Below, piece after piece: positions 17,957-27,301 of a DNA stretch of 64,000 bases. Numbering within the stretch: the stretch's first letter is position 1; each line of letters begins with the position of its first letter. The stretch is from TA-21 sp035620895 (GTDB lineage Archaea; Thermoproteota; Nitrososphaeria; Nitrososphaerales; Nitrososphaeraceae). The notes below the pieces were generated by a model. That model was given only the letters and a program-made list of their open reading frames with translations, was not told the DNA's origin and made no database searches. The stretch spans positions 62,001 through 126,000 of the forward strand of contig DASPFY010000004.1 in NCBI GenBank assembly GCA_035620895.1, written 5' to 3'. Both the position numbers and the translations under genes were made by a program.

Positions 17957-19432
17957 TTGTATAGAAAAAGTATCAATGTGTATTTCGAGAACCTAGGAGA
18001 ATATGTAGAATCTCTAGAAAAAGAAGGTCAGCTGAAAAGAGTAAGAACTCAAGTTTCAGTAGATTTAGAAATTGCAGAAATTCTCCGCAGAGTGATGTAT
18101 CAGAATGATGGTCCTGCAGTATTGTTTGAGAATGTAGAAGGATATAAAATTCCTGTACTTGGTAACGCATTTGGATCCTTGAGAAGACTGAAGATGGCTC
18201 TAGACATCGAGAATTTTGAGGATATCGGGGAACGTATGACTGCATTAACAAGATTAAAAATGCCTCATGGACTATTGAACAAATTTAAGATGCTTCCCAA
18301 ACTTTCAGAGATTTCTGATTATGGTCCAAAAAGCAACAATTCAGGTCCTGTTACAGAAATTATTGAAACTTCCAATCCAACTTTAGTTAGCTTGCCTATA
18401 CTCAAGTCATTCCCTAATGATTCTGGTAGGTTTATCACCTTTGGAATTACAGTTACGAAAAATCCTGAAACAGATGTTCGAAATATGGGTGTATATAGAT
18501 TACAGGTGATTGGTCCCAAAAAAGCTATAATGCATTGGCAAATTCACAAGAGGGGGGCTCTCCATTATCAAATAAATAAAGATAATATGAAAAAAACAGA
18601 AGTTGCAATAGTCGTTGGAGCTGATCCTGCTACTATCTTTAGTGCTGTCGCTCCTGTTCCAGAAGGATTGGATAAATTTCTATTTGCAGGTATCACCCGT
18701 AAAAAAGGAGTGGACATTGTAAAATGTAAAACGGTCGATGTTGAAGTTCCTGCGTCAGCAGAAATTGTTTTAGAAGGTTATGTTGATCCTTCTGAGCTTA
18801 ACATAGAGGGTCCATTTGGTGATCATACCGGATACTATACACCGCCTGAAACCTATCCAACATTTACCCTTACTGGTACAATGATGAGAAAAAATCCTAT
18901 TTATCTTACGACAGTTGTGGGAAAACCAATTCTTGAGGATGCATATATAGGTAAGGTCATTGAAAGAGCATTCCTGCCATTAGTAAAGCTCTTCCAACCT
19001 GAAGTAGTTGATTTTTCGATGCCTCCCGCAGGTTGGTTTCAAGGTCTAGCAATTGTATCCATAAAGAAGAGATATCCTGGGCAGGCCAAAAAAGTGATGA
19101 TGGGTCTTTGGGGAATGGGACAATTGTCCCTCACAAAGATATTGATTGTAGTGGATCAAGATATCAATGTACATGACATGAATGATGTTATTTGGGCTGT
19201 GACAACTCGATCAGACCCAAAGAGAGATACAATGCTGGTTGAAAATGCACCTGCTGATACACTAGATCCTGCATCTCCATTATTAAATCTAGGTTCAAAG
19301 ATGGGAATTGATGCAACTAAAAAAACAAAAGAAGAAGGCTATGATAGACCTGTACAAGAGGAAGCAATTCCAGATGAAGGTACTCTTAAATTAGTAACAA
19401 AAAAATGGATTGAATATGGATTTGGAGAATAA
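17957..19432 (+). CDS. UbiD-family decarboxylase
   Basis: A 491-residue decarboxylase of the UbiD family, which uses prenylated FMN to decarboxylate aromatic or unsaturated acids. Conserved pieces include GNAFGSLRRLKMAL, the metal/prFMN region near LVSLPIL and ITRKKGVDIVKCKTVDVEVPASAEIVLEG, and the GPFGDHTGYYTPPE motif near residues 287-300. In archaea it often serves menaquinone-type quinone synthesis, but no partner genes are adjacent. TTG start. Confidence 0.88.
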   Translation: MYRKSINVYFENLGEYVESLEKEGQLKRVRTQVSVDLEIAEILRRVMYQNDGPAVLFENVEGYKIPVLGNAFGSLRRLKMALDIENFEDIGERMTALTRLKMPHGLLNKFKMLPKLSEISDYGPKSNNSGPVTEIIETSNPTLVSLPILKSFPNDSGRFITFGITVTKNPETDVRNMGVYRLQVIGPKKAIMHWQIHKRGALHYQINKDNMKKTEVAIVVGADPATIFSAVAPVPEGLDKFLFAGITRKKGVDIVKCKTVDVEVPASAEIVLEGYVDPSELNIEGPFGDHTGYYTPPETYPTFTLTGTMMRKNPIYLTTVVGKPILEDAYIGKVIERAFLPLVKLFQPEVVDFSMPPAGWFQGLAIVSIKKRYPGQAKKVMMGLWGMGQLSLTKILIVVDQDINVHDMNDVIWAVTTRSDPKRDTMLVENAPADTLDPASPLLNLGSKMGIDATKKTKEEGYDRPVQEEAIPDEGTLKLVTKKWIEYGFGE

Positions 19433-19472
19433 AATGCGATATGATAAACATATCCTATTTAAATGATGAATC

Positions 19473-20306
19473 ATGAAATTCATTCACAGTGGTAAGGTAA
19501 AAGATGTTTATGAATTAGACAAGAAGAATTTGTTATTCCATTTTACAGATAGAGTTTCAGCTTATGACGTACCGATGATTACAGACATAAAAGGTAAGGG
19601 GGAAATTCTATGCAAGTTTGCGGAATTTTGGTTTAGATATTTAGATTCTAAAAATCACATGGTAAGGTTAGATGCTAAAGATAAAATGGTTGTGAGGAAA
19701 CTTACGATGATTCCTCTGGAATGTGTTGTTAGAGGGTACTTGTATGGAAGTCTATTTGAAAGGTATACTCTTGCAGGGAACATATTGGATCTTGGACCAA
19801 ATTTGAAACTTGCGTCAAGACTGGAGAAACCAATTTTTGATCCTACAACAAAGTCAAAAATCCACGATGAGCCAATCTCCGAGGATCAAATATTAGAACA
19901 AGAAATTCTGACTAAAGATGAATTAAGCTATTTGAAAAATACTTCAATAAGGCTTTACAAACAGATGTTTGATATATCAAATAATGTGGGATTCATAATG
20001 GCAGATGTAAAATTTGAGTTTGGAAAAGACCCTATTTCGGATGAAATTATTTTAGCTGATTCTTTAGGTCCTGATGAATTTAGAATGTGGACCCGAGAGT
20101 CATACAAAGTCGGTGAAGAACAAGTGAGCTATGATAAGCAATTTCTTAGAGATTGGTTAACTGAAGTTGGATTCAGGGAAAAAATAAAACTAGCATCTAT
20201 GGATGGGAAGAAGCCCATTCCACCCAATCTTCCTTCTAATGTGGTAGATGAGCTGTTAAAAAGGTACTCGTATGTTTATGAAAAAATATCAAAAACAAGA
20301 TTGTAG
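19473..20306 (+). CDS. purC: SAICAR synthase
   Basis: Joins CAIR and aspartate to form SAICAR in purine synthesis. The 277-residue length is slightly long but complete. The N-terminus IHSGKVKDVYELD, the central IPLECVVRGYLYGS and the ATP-site LADSLGPDEFRMW are standard for PurC. It follows the UbiD gene by 40 bases on the same strand. Other pur genes in the window (purS) are far away. Confidence 0.96.
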   Translation: MKFIHSGKVKDVYELDKKNLLFHFTDRVSAYDVPMITDIKGKGEILCKFAEFWFRYLDSKNHMVRLDAKDKMVVRKLTMIPLECVVRGYLYGSLFERYTLAGNILDLGPNLKLASRLEKPIFDPTTKSKIHDEPISEDQILEQEILTKDELSYLKNTSIRLYKQMFDISNNVGFIMADVKFEFGKDPISDEIILADSLGPDEFRMWTRESYKVGEEQVSYDKQFLRDWLTEVGFREKIKLASMDGKKPIPPNLPSNVVDELLKRYSYVYEKISKTRL

Positions 20307-20362
20307 ATATGAATTTGCACATCATCTCCATGTTATTCACCGATCAATGTAATACTTTCTAG

Positions 20363-20806
20363 TCATTCCACGGCTATCCTCATTATTCCTTTTACTTGGG
20401 AATTCGTTAGTGAACTTACCATGTTTCTTGGAATATCAAGTGCAGATTTATCGCATGAAACGACTAGTGTTCTTGAGTCGACGTAATTTGATTTTCTCAA
20501 TACGATGTCATGTTCATGTCTAATATCTAATCCGTTGTTTCCGTACCCAGACAATTCAAATTCATGTGGCTCTACGACAATTGTTATTTTTACAATAGTG
20601 CCCTTTGTTCTCAATCTATCTTTTAATGCAGTATTCAAATCATTGCATGCTTTATTCGCTGAAACGCCAACAATACAATCACCGTTTTTGGTCAAATAGG
20701 AATCCTTGGTAATTTCAATTGTCCTGGCATGAAGAGAAACTATATTCTTGTGGCCCTGAAATGTTATTTCTTCTTCCAAAGTTAGGTCTGTCTTACAAAA
20801 AATCAA
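20363..20806 (-). CDS. DUF371-family protein
   Basis: A 147-residue protein with the hallmarks of DUF371: GHKNIVSLHARTIEITKD, then GDCIVGVSANKACNDL and FELSGYGNNGL with the later DIVLRKSNYVDSRTL. DUF371 is widespread in archaea with unknown function. TTG start. It lies divergently from psmA with a 66-base gap, so both promoters are in this small region. Confidence 0.85.
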   Translation of the reverse strand: MIFCKTDLTLEEEITFQGHKNIVSLHARTIEITKDSYLTKNGDCIVGVSANKACNDLNTALKDRLRTKGTIVKITIVVEPHEFELSGYGNNGLDIRHEHDIVLRKSNYVDSRTLVVSCDKSALDIPRNMVSSLTNSQVKGIMRIAVE

Positions 20807-20834
20807 TTGACAATTTAAAGCATGATACTAAGGT

Positions 20835-20846
20835 AAACTTAAATTA
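20835..20846 (+). promoter_or_regulatory. TATA box of psmA
   Basis: The AT-rich stretch AAACTTAAATTA is centred about 32 bases before the psmA TTG, the spacing expected for a leaderless archaeal transcript. Confidence 0.5.
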
Positions 20847-20872
20847 AAGAATGCAAACAAGTTAGAGCTGAT

Positions 20873-21613
20873 TTGTTACCCGCAGCAGCTGGTTATGATA
20901 GAGCGATAACGGTATTCTCTCCTGACGGTAGATTATACCAAGTAGAGTACGCTATAGAAACCGTAAGAAGAGGAACCTTAGCCGTCGGAATGAAAAGTAA
21001 GGACGGTGTAGTATTAGCAGTGGAAGAAAAAGCTAGGAAATTACAAGTTTCTGATATTACTCAAAAAATATTTCAAATAGATGATCACATAGGAGTAGCA
21101 GCAGCAGGATATATTCCTGATGCGAGAACTCAGGTCGATCATGCAAGATTTTTCGCTCAAAGTAATAGATTGATATATGATGAACCAGTGGATGTTGAAG
21201 GAGTTGCGAAAAATCTTGCAGATATGGCACAACAATTTACCCAGTATGCTGGAGTCAGGCCCTTTGGTGTTGCATTAATCCTCGCAGGAGTGGACAAGAA
21301 TGGTGCATCACTTTATCAAACTGATCCGAGTGGAACGTATATTGGATATGACGCAGTTGCTATTGGCAATGGCAGTGATCAAGTAAATGAATTCTTGGAA
21401 AAAAACTATCACACAGACATAAACATGGAAGAAGCAAGTAGCCTAGCATTAGAGTCTATCTATTTAGTCAGCGAAGAAAAAACTGGAACAAGACACATAA
21501 AAATGGCTCAAATAGATAACAAAGCAAAGAAAATGAAGCGAGTTGAAAATAATGATATTGACAGCTATGCTTCAAAGTCAAAAGAGAATGCCAGTAAAAG
21601 GACCCCTCAATAA
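20873..21613 (+). CDS. psmA: Proteasome alpha subunit
   Basis: Alpha subunit that forms the outer gate rings of the 20S proteasome. The 246-residue protein begins with the gate-region AAAGYDRAITVFSPDGRLYQVEYAIE, a near-invariant alpha-type signature. Alpha subunits lack the catalytic threonine, as here. The C-terminal 35 residues are basic and low-complexity, beyond the usual end. TTG start supported by a box A about 30 bases upstream. No beta subunit is nearby. Confidence 0.97.
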   Translation: MLPAAAGYDRAITVFSPDGRLYQVEYAIETVRRGTLAVGMKSKDGVVLAVEEKARKLQVSDITQKIFQIDDHIGVAAAGYIPDARTQVDHARFFAQSNRLIYDEPVDVEGVAKNLADMAQQFTQYAGVRPFGVALILAGVDKNGASLYQTDPSGTYIGYDAVAIGNGSDQVNEFLEKNYHTDINMEEASSLALESIYLVSEEKTGTRHIKMAQIDNKAKKMKRVENNDIDSYASKSKENASKRTPQ

Positions 21614-21671
21614 TTTTTATTTTTTTAATTCTTAATTCGTGTAATATTGGTTTAAATATTCAAGAAATACT

Positions 21672-22343
21672 GTGAAGTTTGTGACAGTTAAAGCTGGTTT
21701 ACCTGCACCTGATCTGAAAGTTAGCGAGTGGGTACAGGGCGGTCCTATTAATCTGAAAGATTATCGAGGTAAAGTGGTTGTTGTAGAAGTTTTTCAAGTA
21801 AACTGTCCCGGGTGTTTTATTTACGGAATACCTGAGGCCATTGATACGTTTCAGAAATACAAGAACAATGATGTGGTAGTGTTGGGACTTGCCACAGCAT
21901 TTGAAGACTTTGAAAAGAACACACTTGAAAATTTGAAATTACTTTTAAAAGAAAATAAGGTCATTGGGGAAACCCTTACTACTCTTACATACCAAAGTAA
22001 GTTACTAAATGAAGGAAAGTTATCATACAGCATTCCTTTTCCAGTAGGGATGGATATGCTTGTGAAAGAAAAACTTCCTATTGAAGAAAAGAGAATTATG
22101 GAATTTGTCAATGCAAATGTTCCTGATTTTGATTTGTATCACCAAAAGGATAAAGAGCAAATTATTTCACGGGTTAAATCATATTTAGAAACAAAGCCTT
22201 ACAGTCCTCTGACTTTTGAAGAATACTCCCTGAGAGGCACTCCTTCGTCAATGTTCATTGACAAGAAAGGGATTCTTCGTGAAACGACATTTGGATCCAC
22301 AGGTCTAATGGCAACAACTGTAGAAAAATTATTATCAGAATGA
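21672..22343 (+). CDS. Thioredoxin-fold redoxin (AhpC/TSA-TlpA-like)
   Basis: A 223-residue redoxin. It opens with a peroxiredoxin/TlpA pattern (APDLKVSEWVQGGPINLKDYRGKVVVVEVF) and has a CPGC motif near residue 47, where redox thiols would lie. The cis-proline loop may be RGTPSSMFIDKKG near residue 196. An alpha-helical insertion of about 80 residues sits between them. No signal peptide, so cytoplasmic. The exact peroxidase or disulfide role cannot be assigned. Confidence 0.8.
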   Translation: MKFVTVKAGLPAPDLKVSEWVQGGPINLKDYRGKVVVVEVFQVNCPGCFIYGIPEAIDTFQKYKNNDVVVLGLATAFEDFEKNTLENLKLLLKENKVIGETLTTLTYQSKLLNEGKLSYSIPFPVGMDMLVKEKLPIEEKRIMEFVNANVPDFDLYHQKDKEQIISRVKSYLETKPYSPLTFEEYSLRGTPSSMFIDKKGILRETTFGSTGLMATTVEKLLSE

Positions 22344-22359
22344 ACGGTCTACAATTTAC

Positions 22360-23187
22360 TTGACTAATCTGTCCATTGCAATTCCTGACTCATGTCTAAT
22401 AGAGTCTCAAACAATTTTAGATAAAAGTTATAAGATTTCTCAAATTTCTCGCTCATGTTCAATATTTTGTGTTAATAAAATCATCATTTATCATGATAGT
22501 AGCGTAAAAGTAGAAAAAATGGATAAAAAAATACTCAAAACAATACTCGAATACCTTGACACACCGCCCTATCTTAGAAAAAAAATTTATCCTAAAATGT
22601 GGATATTGAAATATGCAGGAATTTTACCACCCATAAAATCCCCTCATCACAAGTCATTGATTGACATAAAGAAAATCAGGAATCAGGAAATACGATTTGG
22701 ATTTGTCATAAAACAAAACGATTCGTTGTATGTGGATGTCGGACTTGAAAAGTTGATAAAGTATAAGGGAAACCAATTAGGAAGAAAAGTTCTCGTAAAG
22801 ATTACTAACAATGGGCAGTTGCTAGCAGAAGACATTTCAAAAGAGAATGTCGATGGCTATTGGGGATATGATGTGCAGTTTGCAGATTCATTATCAGCAT
22901 TGCTAGAGCATACTGAAAGCGAAGTCTTGATGACATCTGTGGAGGGTTCGCAATTTACAAGACATGTAAATGATCTTATGAGCAAAATAAAAGCCTCAAA
23001 GAACCTTCTTGTTGTCTTCGGTGGCCCCAAATTTGGATTGAGAAAAATACTGGAATGTGAAAACAAGAAAATTTCTTCCAATAACAATTTCATGAACATG
23101 TTTCCTATGCAAGGTACTCAAACGATAAGGTTTGAAGAGGCGATTTTGGGTACGCTATCCATAATCAATAATTACTTACACGCTTGA
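22360..23187 (+). CDS. SPOUT RNA methyltransferase family (C9orf114/DUF171)
   Basis: A 275-residue protein of the archaeal DUF171 family, a SPOUT-class predicted RNA methyltransferase. The N-terminal region includes the LDTPPYLRKKIYP element; an OB-like domain follows (FVIKQNDSLYVDVGLEK); the C-terminus VVFGGPKFGLR and FPMQGTQTIRFEEAILGTL matches the SAM-binding trefoil knot. In many archaea this gene stands directly before rpl3, as here (110-base gap), which suggests an rRNA target. TTG start. Confidence 0.85.
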   Translation: MTNLSIAIPDSCLIESQTILDKSYKISQISRSCSIFCVNKIIIYHDSSVKVEKMDKKILKTILEYLDTPPYLRKKIYPKMWILKYAGILPPIKSPHHKSLIDIKKIRNQEIRFGFVIKQNDSLYVDVGLEKLIKYKGNQLGRKVLVKITNNGQLLAEDISKENVDGYWGYDVQFADSLSALLEHTESEVLMTSVEGSQFTRHVNDLMSKIKASKNLLVVFGGPKFGLRKILECENKKISSNNNFMNMFPMQGTQTIRFEEAILGTLSIINNYLHA

Positions 23188-23296
23188 TTCGACTTCATAT
23201 CATCATTGTTCAAATCGAGAAGGAATGTTTATCACAATTTTCTTTCTGAGTTAAAGTTATTAATTTATTAATGGGATCGCAAAAAACGGATTAATC

Positions 23297-24295
23297 ATGG
23301 GTCACCGAAAATATAGTGCACCTAGACGTGGAAGTATGGCATTCTACCCGAGAGTGCGTGCACGAAGTCTCGAATCTAGGATTAGAACCTGGACAGATCC
23401 TAATTTGGAGAAGTCATCACTATTAGGTTTTGCTGGGTATAAAGTTACAAATTTAAATGTATTATCTGTCGACGATAGGGAAAAAACTCCAAACTATGGC
23501 AAAAATATCATGAATTCGTCTACCTTAATTGCTACTCCTCCCTTGAAAATAATTGGAATAAGAGCATACGCAGAAACAACATATGGAAAAAGTGTAATTT
23601 TTGACGCTTTTGCAAAAGATAGTGACAAGTATCTCTCAAAAAAGACATCGTTTAATTTCAAGGAGGGTAAATTAGAAGAAATCAATGCTCATGTTGATAA
23701 AATTAAACACGTAGTTGCAATTGTGTCATCTTATCCCACTAGTGCTTCTCTATCTCAAAAGAAACCGTTCGTGTGGGAAATAGCCATAGGTGGAAAAGAT
23801 ACAAGATCAAAAATTGATTATGTTATTAACAATTTTGGAAAACAGGTAAACATAAAGGATGTCTTTGAAACAGGACAGTTTATTGACCTTTCAGCCATTA
23901 CGCGAGGAAAGGGAGTTGAAGGTCCCATTACTAGATTCGGGGTAAAGCGAAAACAGCATAAATCAAGAAAAAGTGTTAGAGCTCTTGGAACTTTGGGGCC
24001 AATTTCTCCTGCAGTTGTGACTTATACTGTCCCGAGACAAGGCCAGAGAGGATTTCATCAAAGGACTGAATACAACAAGAGAATTTTGATTATCTCAAAT
24101 TCTGAAAAAGATAATGATATCAAGATTAATCCAAAGGGCGGATTTGAACACTATGGCATGGTTAAAAATGACTACATAATTGTGAAAGGTTCTGTGCCTG
24201 GAGTTCCCAAAAGGTTAGTCAAGATGCGTTTTCCGATTAGATCTGTTAGTAAGAAAGTAGTTGAACCTAAAGTCTTGGAGGTATTGGTGAAATGA
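23297..24295 (+). CDS. rpl3: Ribosomal protein uL3
   Basis: Large-subunit protein near the peptidyl-transferase centre. The 332-residue length and N-terminus HRKYSAPRRGSMAFYPR fit archaeal uL3, and the W-finger region is GPISPAVVTYTVPRQGQRGFHQRTEYN. First gene of the ribosomal-protein cluster. Its stop overlaps the rpl4 start by 4 bases. Confidence 0.98.
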   Translation: MGHRKYSAPRRGSMAFYPRVRARSLESRIRTWTDPNLEKSSLLGFAGYKVTNLNVLSVDDREKTPNYGKNIMNSSTLIATPPLKIIGIRAYAETTYGKSVIFDAFAKDSDKYLSKKTSFNFKEGKLEEINAHVDKIKHVVAIVSSYPTSASLSQKKPFVWEIAIGGKDTRSKIDYVINNFGKQVNIKDVFETGQFIDLSAITRGKGVEGPITRFGVKRKQHKSRKSVRALGTLGPISPAVVTYTVPRQGQRGFHQRTEYNKRILIISNSEKDNDIKINPKGGFEHYGMVKNDYIIVKGSVPGVPKRLVKMRFPIRSVSKKVVEPKVLEVLVK

Positions 24296-25104
24296 AAGTT
24301 TCTCTTAAAGATCTTCGAGGAAAGGAAATTGAATCCTTGGAACTACCATCTGTTTTCAATACCCCTTATCGACCAGAAATTATAAAAAAAGTGTATGTTA
24401 ACGTACTTTCAAACAAGTTCCAGCCACAAGGAAGGTATCCTGCAGCAGGAGAAATGGTGAGTGCAGAATCACGTAATACTGGCTTGGGAATAGCTAGAAT
24501 AGCAAGGGCAAGAGGTGAAGGATTTCAACGTGCTGGTCAGGCTGCTGGTGTTGCAAGCGTCAGAGCTGGAAGGTTATCTCATCCCCCAGTTTCCTGGAAG
24601 AAAAATCACAAAAAAATAAACAAGAAGGAAAAGCAGCTAGGTTTCTGTTCAGCCATTGCGGCAACGTCTAATAAAGATATAATTGAAAAGCGCGGCCACA
24701 ATGTTGGAAAAATCTCTGAATTTCCAGTTGTGGTTTCAAATGATTTGGAGAAAATAACAAAGACTGCAGAATTAAGAAAAACATTACTTTCATTAGGGCT
24801 GGAAGAAGATCTAAAAAGATCTACCAATATAGTAAGGATACCATCGGGAAAATCCAGACGACGTGGAAGAAAGAAACACTCTGCTTTGAGTTGTCTAATA
24901 GTTGTATCAAAAGACTCTCCAATAACTAAATTAAAAAAATCGTTGCCTGGTGTTAATGTTGTCTCAATAGAAAACCTCAGTATCATGGATCTAGTGCCGG
25001 GAACAAAACCTGTCAGGCTAACTATCTATACAAAAAATGCAGTTGATTCTATGAATAAAATAAATACAGTTTGGTCAATAGTACAGAGTATGGTGACTGA
25101 GTAA
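24292..25104 (+). CDS. rpl4: Ribosomal protein uL4
   Basis: Large-subunit protein lining the exit tunnel. 270 residues with the archaeal N-terminus and the tunnel loop GLGIARIARARGEGFQRAGQAAGVA. The ATG overlaps rpl3 by 4 bases, and the last base of its stop is the first base of the rpl23 ATG. Tight coupling indicates one operon. Confidence 0.97.
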   Translation: MKVSLKDLRGKEIESLELPSVFNTPYRPEIIKKVYVNVLSNKFQPQGRYPAAGEMVSAESRNTGLGIARIARARGEGFQRAGQAAGVASVRAGRLSHPPVSWKKNHKKINKKEKQLGFCSAIAATSNKDIIEKRGHNVGKISEFPVVVSNDLEKITKTAELRKTLLSLGLEEDLKRSTNIVRIPSGKSRRRGRKKHSALSCLIVVSKDSPITKLKKSLPGVNVVSIENLSIMDLVPGTKPVRLTIYTKNAVDSMNKINTVWSIVQSMVTE

Positions 25105-25379
25105 TGAGCAAAGAAACAGAAGATAATATTCATTCAATCATCCTACGGCCTTATATTACAGAGAAGACTTTCAATTTGATAGAAAAGGAAAATAAGTTAA
25201 CTTTCATTGTCGCAGACAGTGCAAGTAAAAATGATGTAAACGAAGCAATTAAGACAATGTATGAAAGTAACGTCAAAGAAGTTAATATCTTCAGAACAAT
25301 TCAAGGGAAAAAAGCAATTGTTAAATTTACCAAAGATGACGAAGCGCGCCAACTAGCTACAAAATTAGGTTTGGTCTAA
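25104..25379 (+). CDS. rpl23: Ribosomal protein uL23
   Basis: Exit-site protein that contacts SRP and the translocon. 91 residues with the expected ILRPYITEKTFNLIE start. In most archaea uL2 follows at this point, but here the next gene is rps19 after a 53-base gap. Confidence 0.97.
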   Translation: MSKETEDNIHSIILRPYITEKTFNLIEKENKLTFIVADSASKNDVNEAIKTMYESNVKEVNIFRTIQGKKAIVKFTKDDEARQLATKLGLV

Positions 25380-25395
25380 ATTGATTTATCTAGTT

Positions 25396-25405
25396 AAATT
25401 TAAAA
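25396..25405 (+). promoter_or_regulatory. Possible internal promoter before rps19
   Basis: The AT-only stretch AAATTTAAAA lies 28-37 bases before the rps19 TTG, the correct place for an archaeal box A. It sits exactly where rpl2 would normally be. Confidence 0.45.
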
Positions 25406-25432
25406 GGAGTATTTTGGAGCTGATTATGTTAG

Positions 25433-25840
25433 TTGGTTCGTGAGTTTAAATTTAGAGGTTATAATGTAGAACAATTAAAGAATCTATCAATAGAAGCCCT
25501 TCTTCCTTTGTTAAATGCTAGACAAAGGCGGTCATTGGATAAAAGAGTTGGAAAATATATGGATGACCAAAAGAGAAAATTACGTGAGCGTATTAAAAGC
25601 GTCAGGGAAAGCACTTCCAATGAAGCTATACGAACTCATGTTAGAGATATGATAATTCTTCCAGACATGGTTGGCATTACTATTAACATTCATAACGGAA
25701 AGGAGTTTACTCCAATTACTATAAAACCGGAGATGATTGGACATTATTTGGGCGAGTACGCTATTACAAACAAAAGGGTTCAGCACGGTGCACCTGGAGT
25801 GGGAGCTTCCAGATCAAGTCTATATGTACCATTGAAGTGA
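25433..25840 (+). CDS. rps19: Ribosomal protein uS19
   Basis: Small-subunit head protein that helps the A-site finger. 135 residues; the C-terminal core MIILPDMVGITINIHNGKEF and MIGHYLGEYAITNK is characteristic. TTG start, VREFKFRGY. Archaeal uS19 is normally preceded by uL2, which is missing here. A box A-like element lies 28-37 bases upstream. Confidence 0.96.
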   Translation: MVREFKFRGYNVEQLKNLSIEALLPLLNARQRRSLDKRVGKYMDDQKRKLRERIKSVRESTSNEAIRTHVRDMIILPDMVGITINIHNGKEFTPITIKPEMIGHYLGEYAITNKRVQHGAPGVGASRSSLYVPLK

Positions 25841-25845
25841 TTTAG

Positions 25846-26319
25846 ATGCCAACATATTCTTACTCTTTTTCACAATTCGATAAGAACAAACATGTCAGAG
25901 CCTCCTTAAGAGAAACCGACATCTCACATAAACATGCCAGAGAAATTGCCTTAGCGATAAAGGGGTTGTCGATTGAAAGAGCAAGAAACGTTTTAGATCA
26001 AGCTATCGAAAAAAAAGTTGCGGTTCCTTATAGAAGATATCATAATGAAGTGGCTCACAGATCAAATATTAGGGATGGTTTTTTTTCTGGAAGATTTCCA
26101 AGGAAGGCTTGTGAAGAATTTTTACGACTTTTAGATAATTTAGAATCAAATGCAGAATACAAGGGTATGGACCTTGATAGATTAGAAATAGTGTCTTGCG
26201 TTATCCATAAGGGGACTAAACTTAAGCGATTTATTCCCAGAGCTATGGGAAGGTCAAGTCCTAAAGTTGACACATTAACACATGTAGAGATTGTGGCTAG
26301 AGAGGGTAAAGTATATTGA
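25846..26319 (+). CDS. rpl22: Ribosomal protein uL22
   Basis: Exit-tunnel protein, 157 residues, starting MPTYSYSF as in archaeal homologues, with the long beta-hairpin region around the MDLDRLEI to THVEIVAREGK segment. ATG start 5 bases after the uS19 stop. Its stop overlaps the uS3 start by 4 bases. Confidence 0.97.
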   Translation: MPTYSYSFSQFDKNKHVRASLRETDISHKHAREIALAIKGLSIERARNVLDQAIEKKVAVPYRRYHNEVAHRSNIRDGFFSGRFPRKACEEFLRLLDNLESNAEYKGMDLDRLEIVSCVIHKGTKLKRFIPRAMGRSSPKVDTLTHVEIVAREGKVY

Positions 26320-27095
26320 GTGCAATAAAAAACGTAATGAAGAATAATTTCAGAAACATGGAACTCAATGAATATTTGAGTTCTTCTTTAACTGAAGCTG
26401 GATATGGAGGAGCGGAAGTTCAAAAAACTCCAATTGGAACTAAAATAACACTTTTTGTTATTAGGCCCGGTCTTGTTATTGGAAGAAAAGGGAGTGGAAT
26501 TAGAGATTTGACAGCTAGATTAGAACAGAATTTCAACTTGGAGAATGCACAGGTTTCTGTCACCGAGGTTACAAAACCTGAATTAAATCCGCACATTATG
26601 GCGAATAGAATTGCACAACTTATTGAAAGGGGAACAGCATTTAGAAGGGCTTCCTTATGGACAATAAATACAATCATGGGTGCTGGGGCCATGGGTGTAG
26701 AGATTACAATTTCTGGTAAACTTAGAGGTGAACGGGCTCATTTCGAAAAACATACAGCAGGAATCATTCCTAAGAGCGGAAAGGTTGCTGAAGAAGTGGT
26801 AAGAAGTAGCACAAATAGCTTGTTAACAAAAATGGGTCTAGTAGGAATAAAACTGAAGATTTCATTAAAAGAAGAAATTCATAGTGAATTTGATTTAGTC
26901 ACTGAATCTCAAGCAAAGGATGAAACTGAAATTCCAAGCGAGACTGAAGATGAAAGTGAAAAGGAGAGTCAAAGTGAAAACAAGAGTCAAACCAATGATG
27001 AGAAACTTCCAGCTGATTCAGACATAATGACTGAGAGTAAAGATATTATTAATAGTGAAGTTAAGGAAATAGCCGTTAATAAAAGTGAAACGTAA
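26316..27095 (+). CDS. rps3: Ribosomal protein uS3 with acidic C-terminal tail
   Basis: Small-subunit protein at the mRNA entry site. The KH domain contains VIGRKGSGIRDLTARLE near residues 52-68, and the C-terminal uS3 domain follows with GAMGVEITISGKLRGERAHFEK. The last 60 residues are a Ser/Glu/Lys-rich low-complexity tail (SETEDESEKESQSENKSQ), not present in compact archaeal uS3. The TTG overlaps the rpl22 stop by 4 bases. Confidence 0.97.
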   Translation: MSAIKNVMKNNFRNMELNEYLSSSLTEAGYGGAEVQKTPIGTKITLFVIRPGLVIGRKGSGIRDLTARLEQNFNLENAQVSVTEVTKPELNPHIMANRIAQLIERGTAFRRASLWTINTIMGAGAMGVEITISGKLRGERAHFEKHTAGIIPKSGKVAEEVVRSSTNSLLTKMGLVGIKLKISLKEEIHSEFDLVTESQAKDETEIPSETEDESEKESQSENKSQTNDEKLPADSDIMTESKDIINSEVKEIAVNKSET

Positions 27096-27301
27096 TGGCT
27101 AGACTTAAATTAAAAACGTTAAGAGAATTTAATGACTTTGATTTGGAATCAAAATTGTCTGAAATTAGAGCGGATCTGTTGAAATTGAGAGTTGAGAATT
27201 CAAAGGGCACTCTTAAGAAGGAAACTGGTAATATGAAATGGAAGAGAAGAGATATTGCTCGGATACTTTCAATTTTAAAGGAACGGGAGGTAGCAAAATG
27301 A
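27095..27301 (+). CDS. rpl29: Ribosomal protein uL29
   Basis: Small helical exit-site protein of 68 residues: LKTLREFNDFDLESKLSEIRADLLKLRVEN is the standard two-helix core. Its start shares one base with the uS3 stop, and its stop overlaps the rnp1 start by 4 bases. Confidence 0.96.
   Translation: MARLKLKTLREFNDFDLESKLSEIRADLLKLRVENSKGTLKKETGNMKWKRRDIARILSILKEREVAK

Noticed and set aside
23188..23296. ATGATGA box suggesting a C/D box sRNA before rpl3
   Set aside because: No D box at the right distance on the same strand.
27238..27297. Upstream start for Rnp1
   Set aside because: Lies within rpl29; the ATG at 27298 has a ribosome site and matches homologues.
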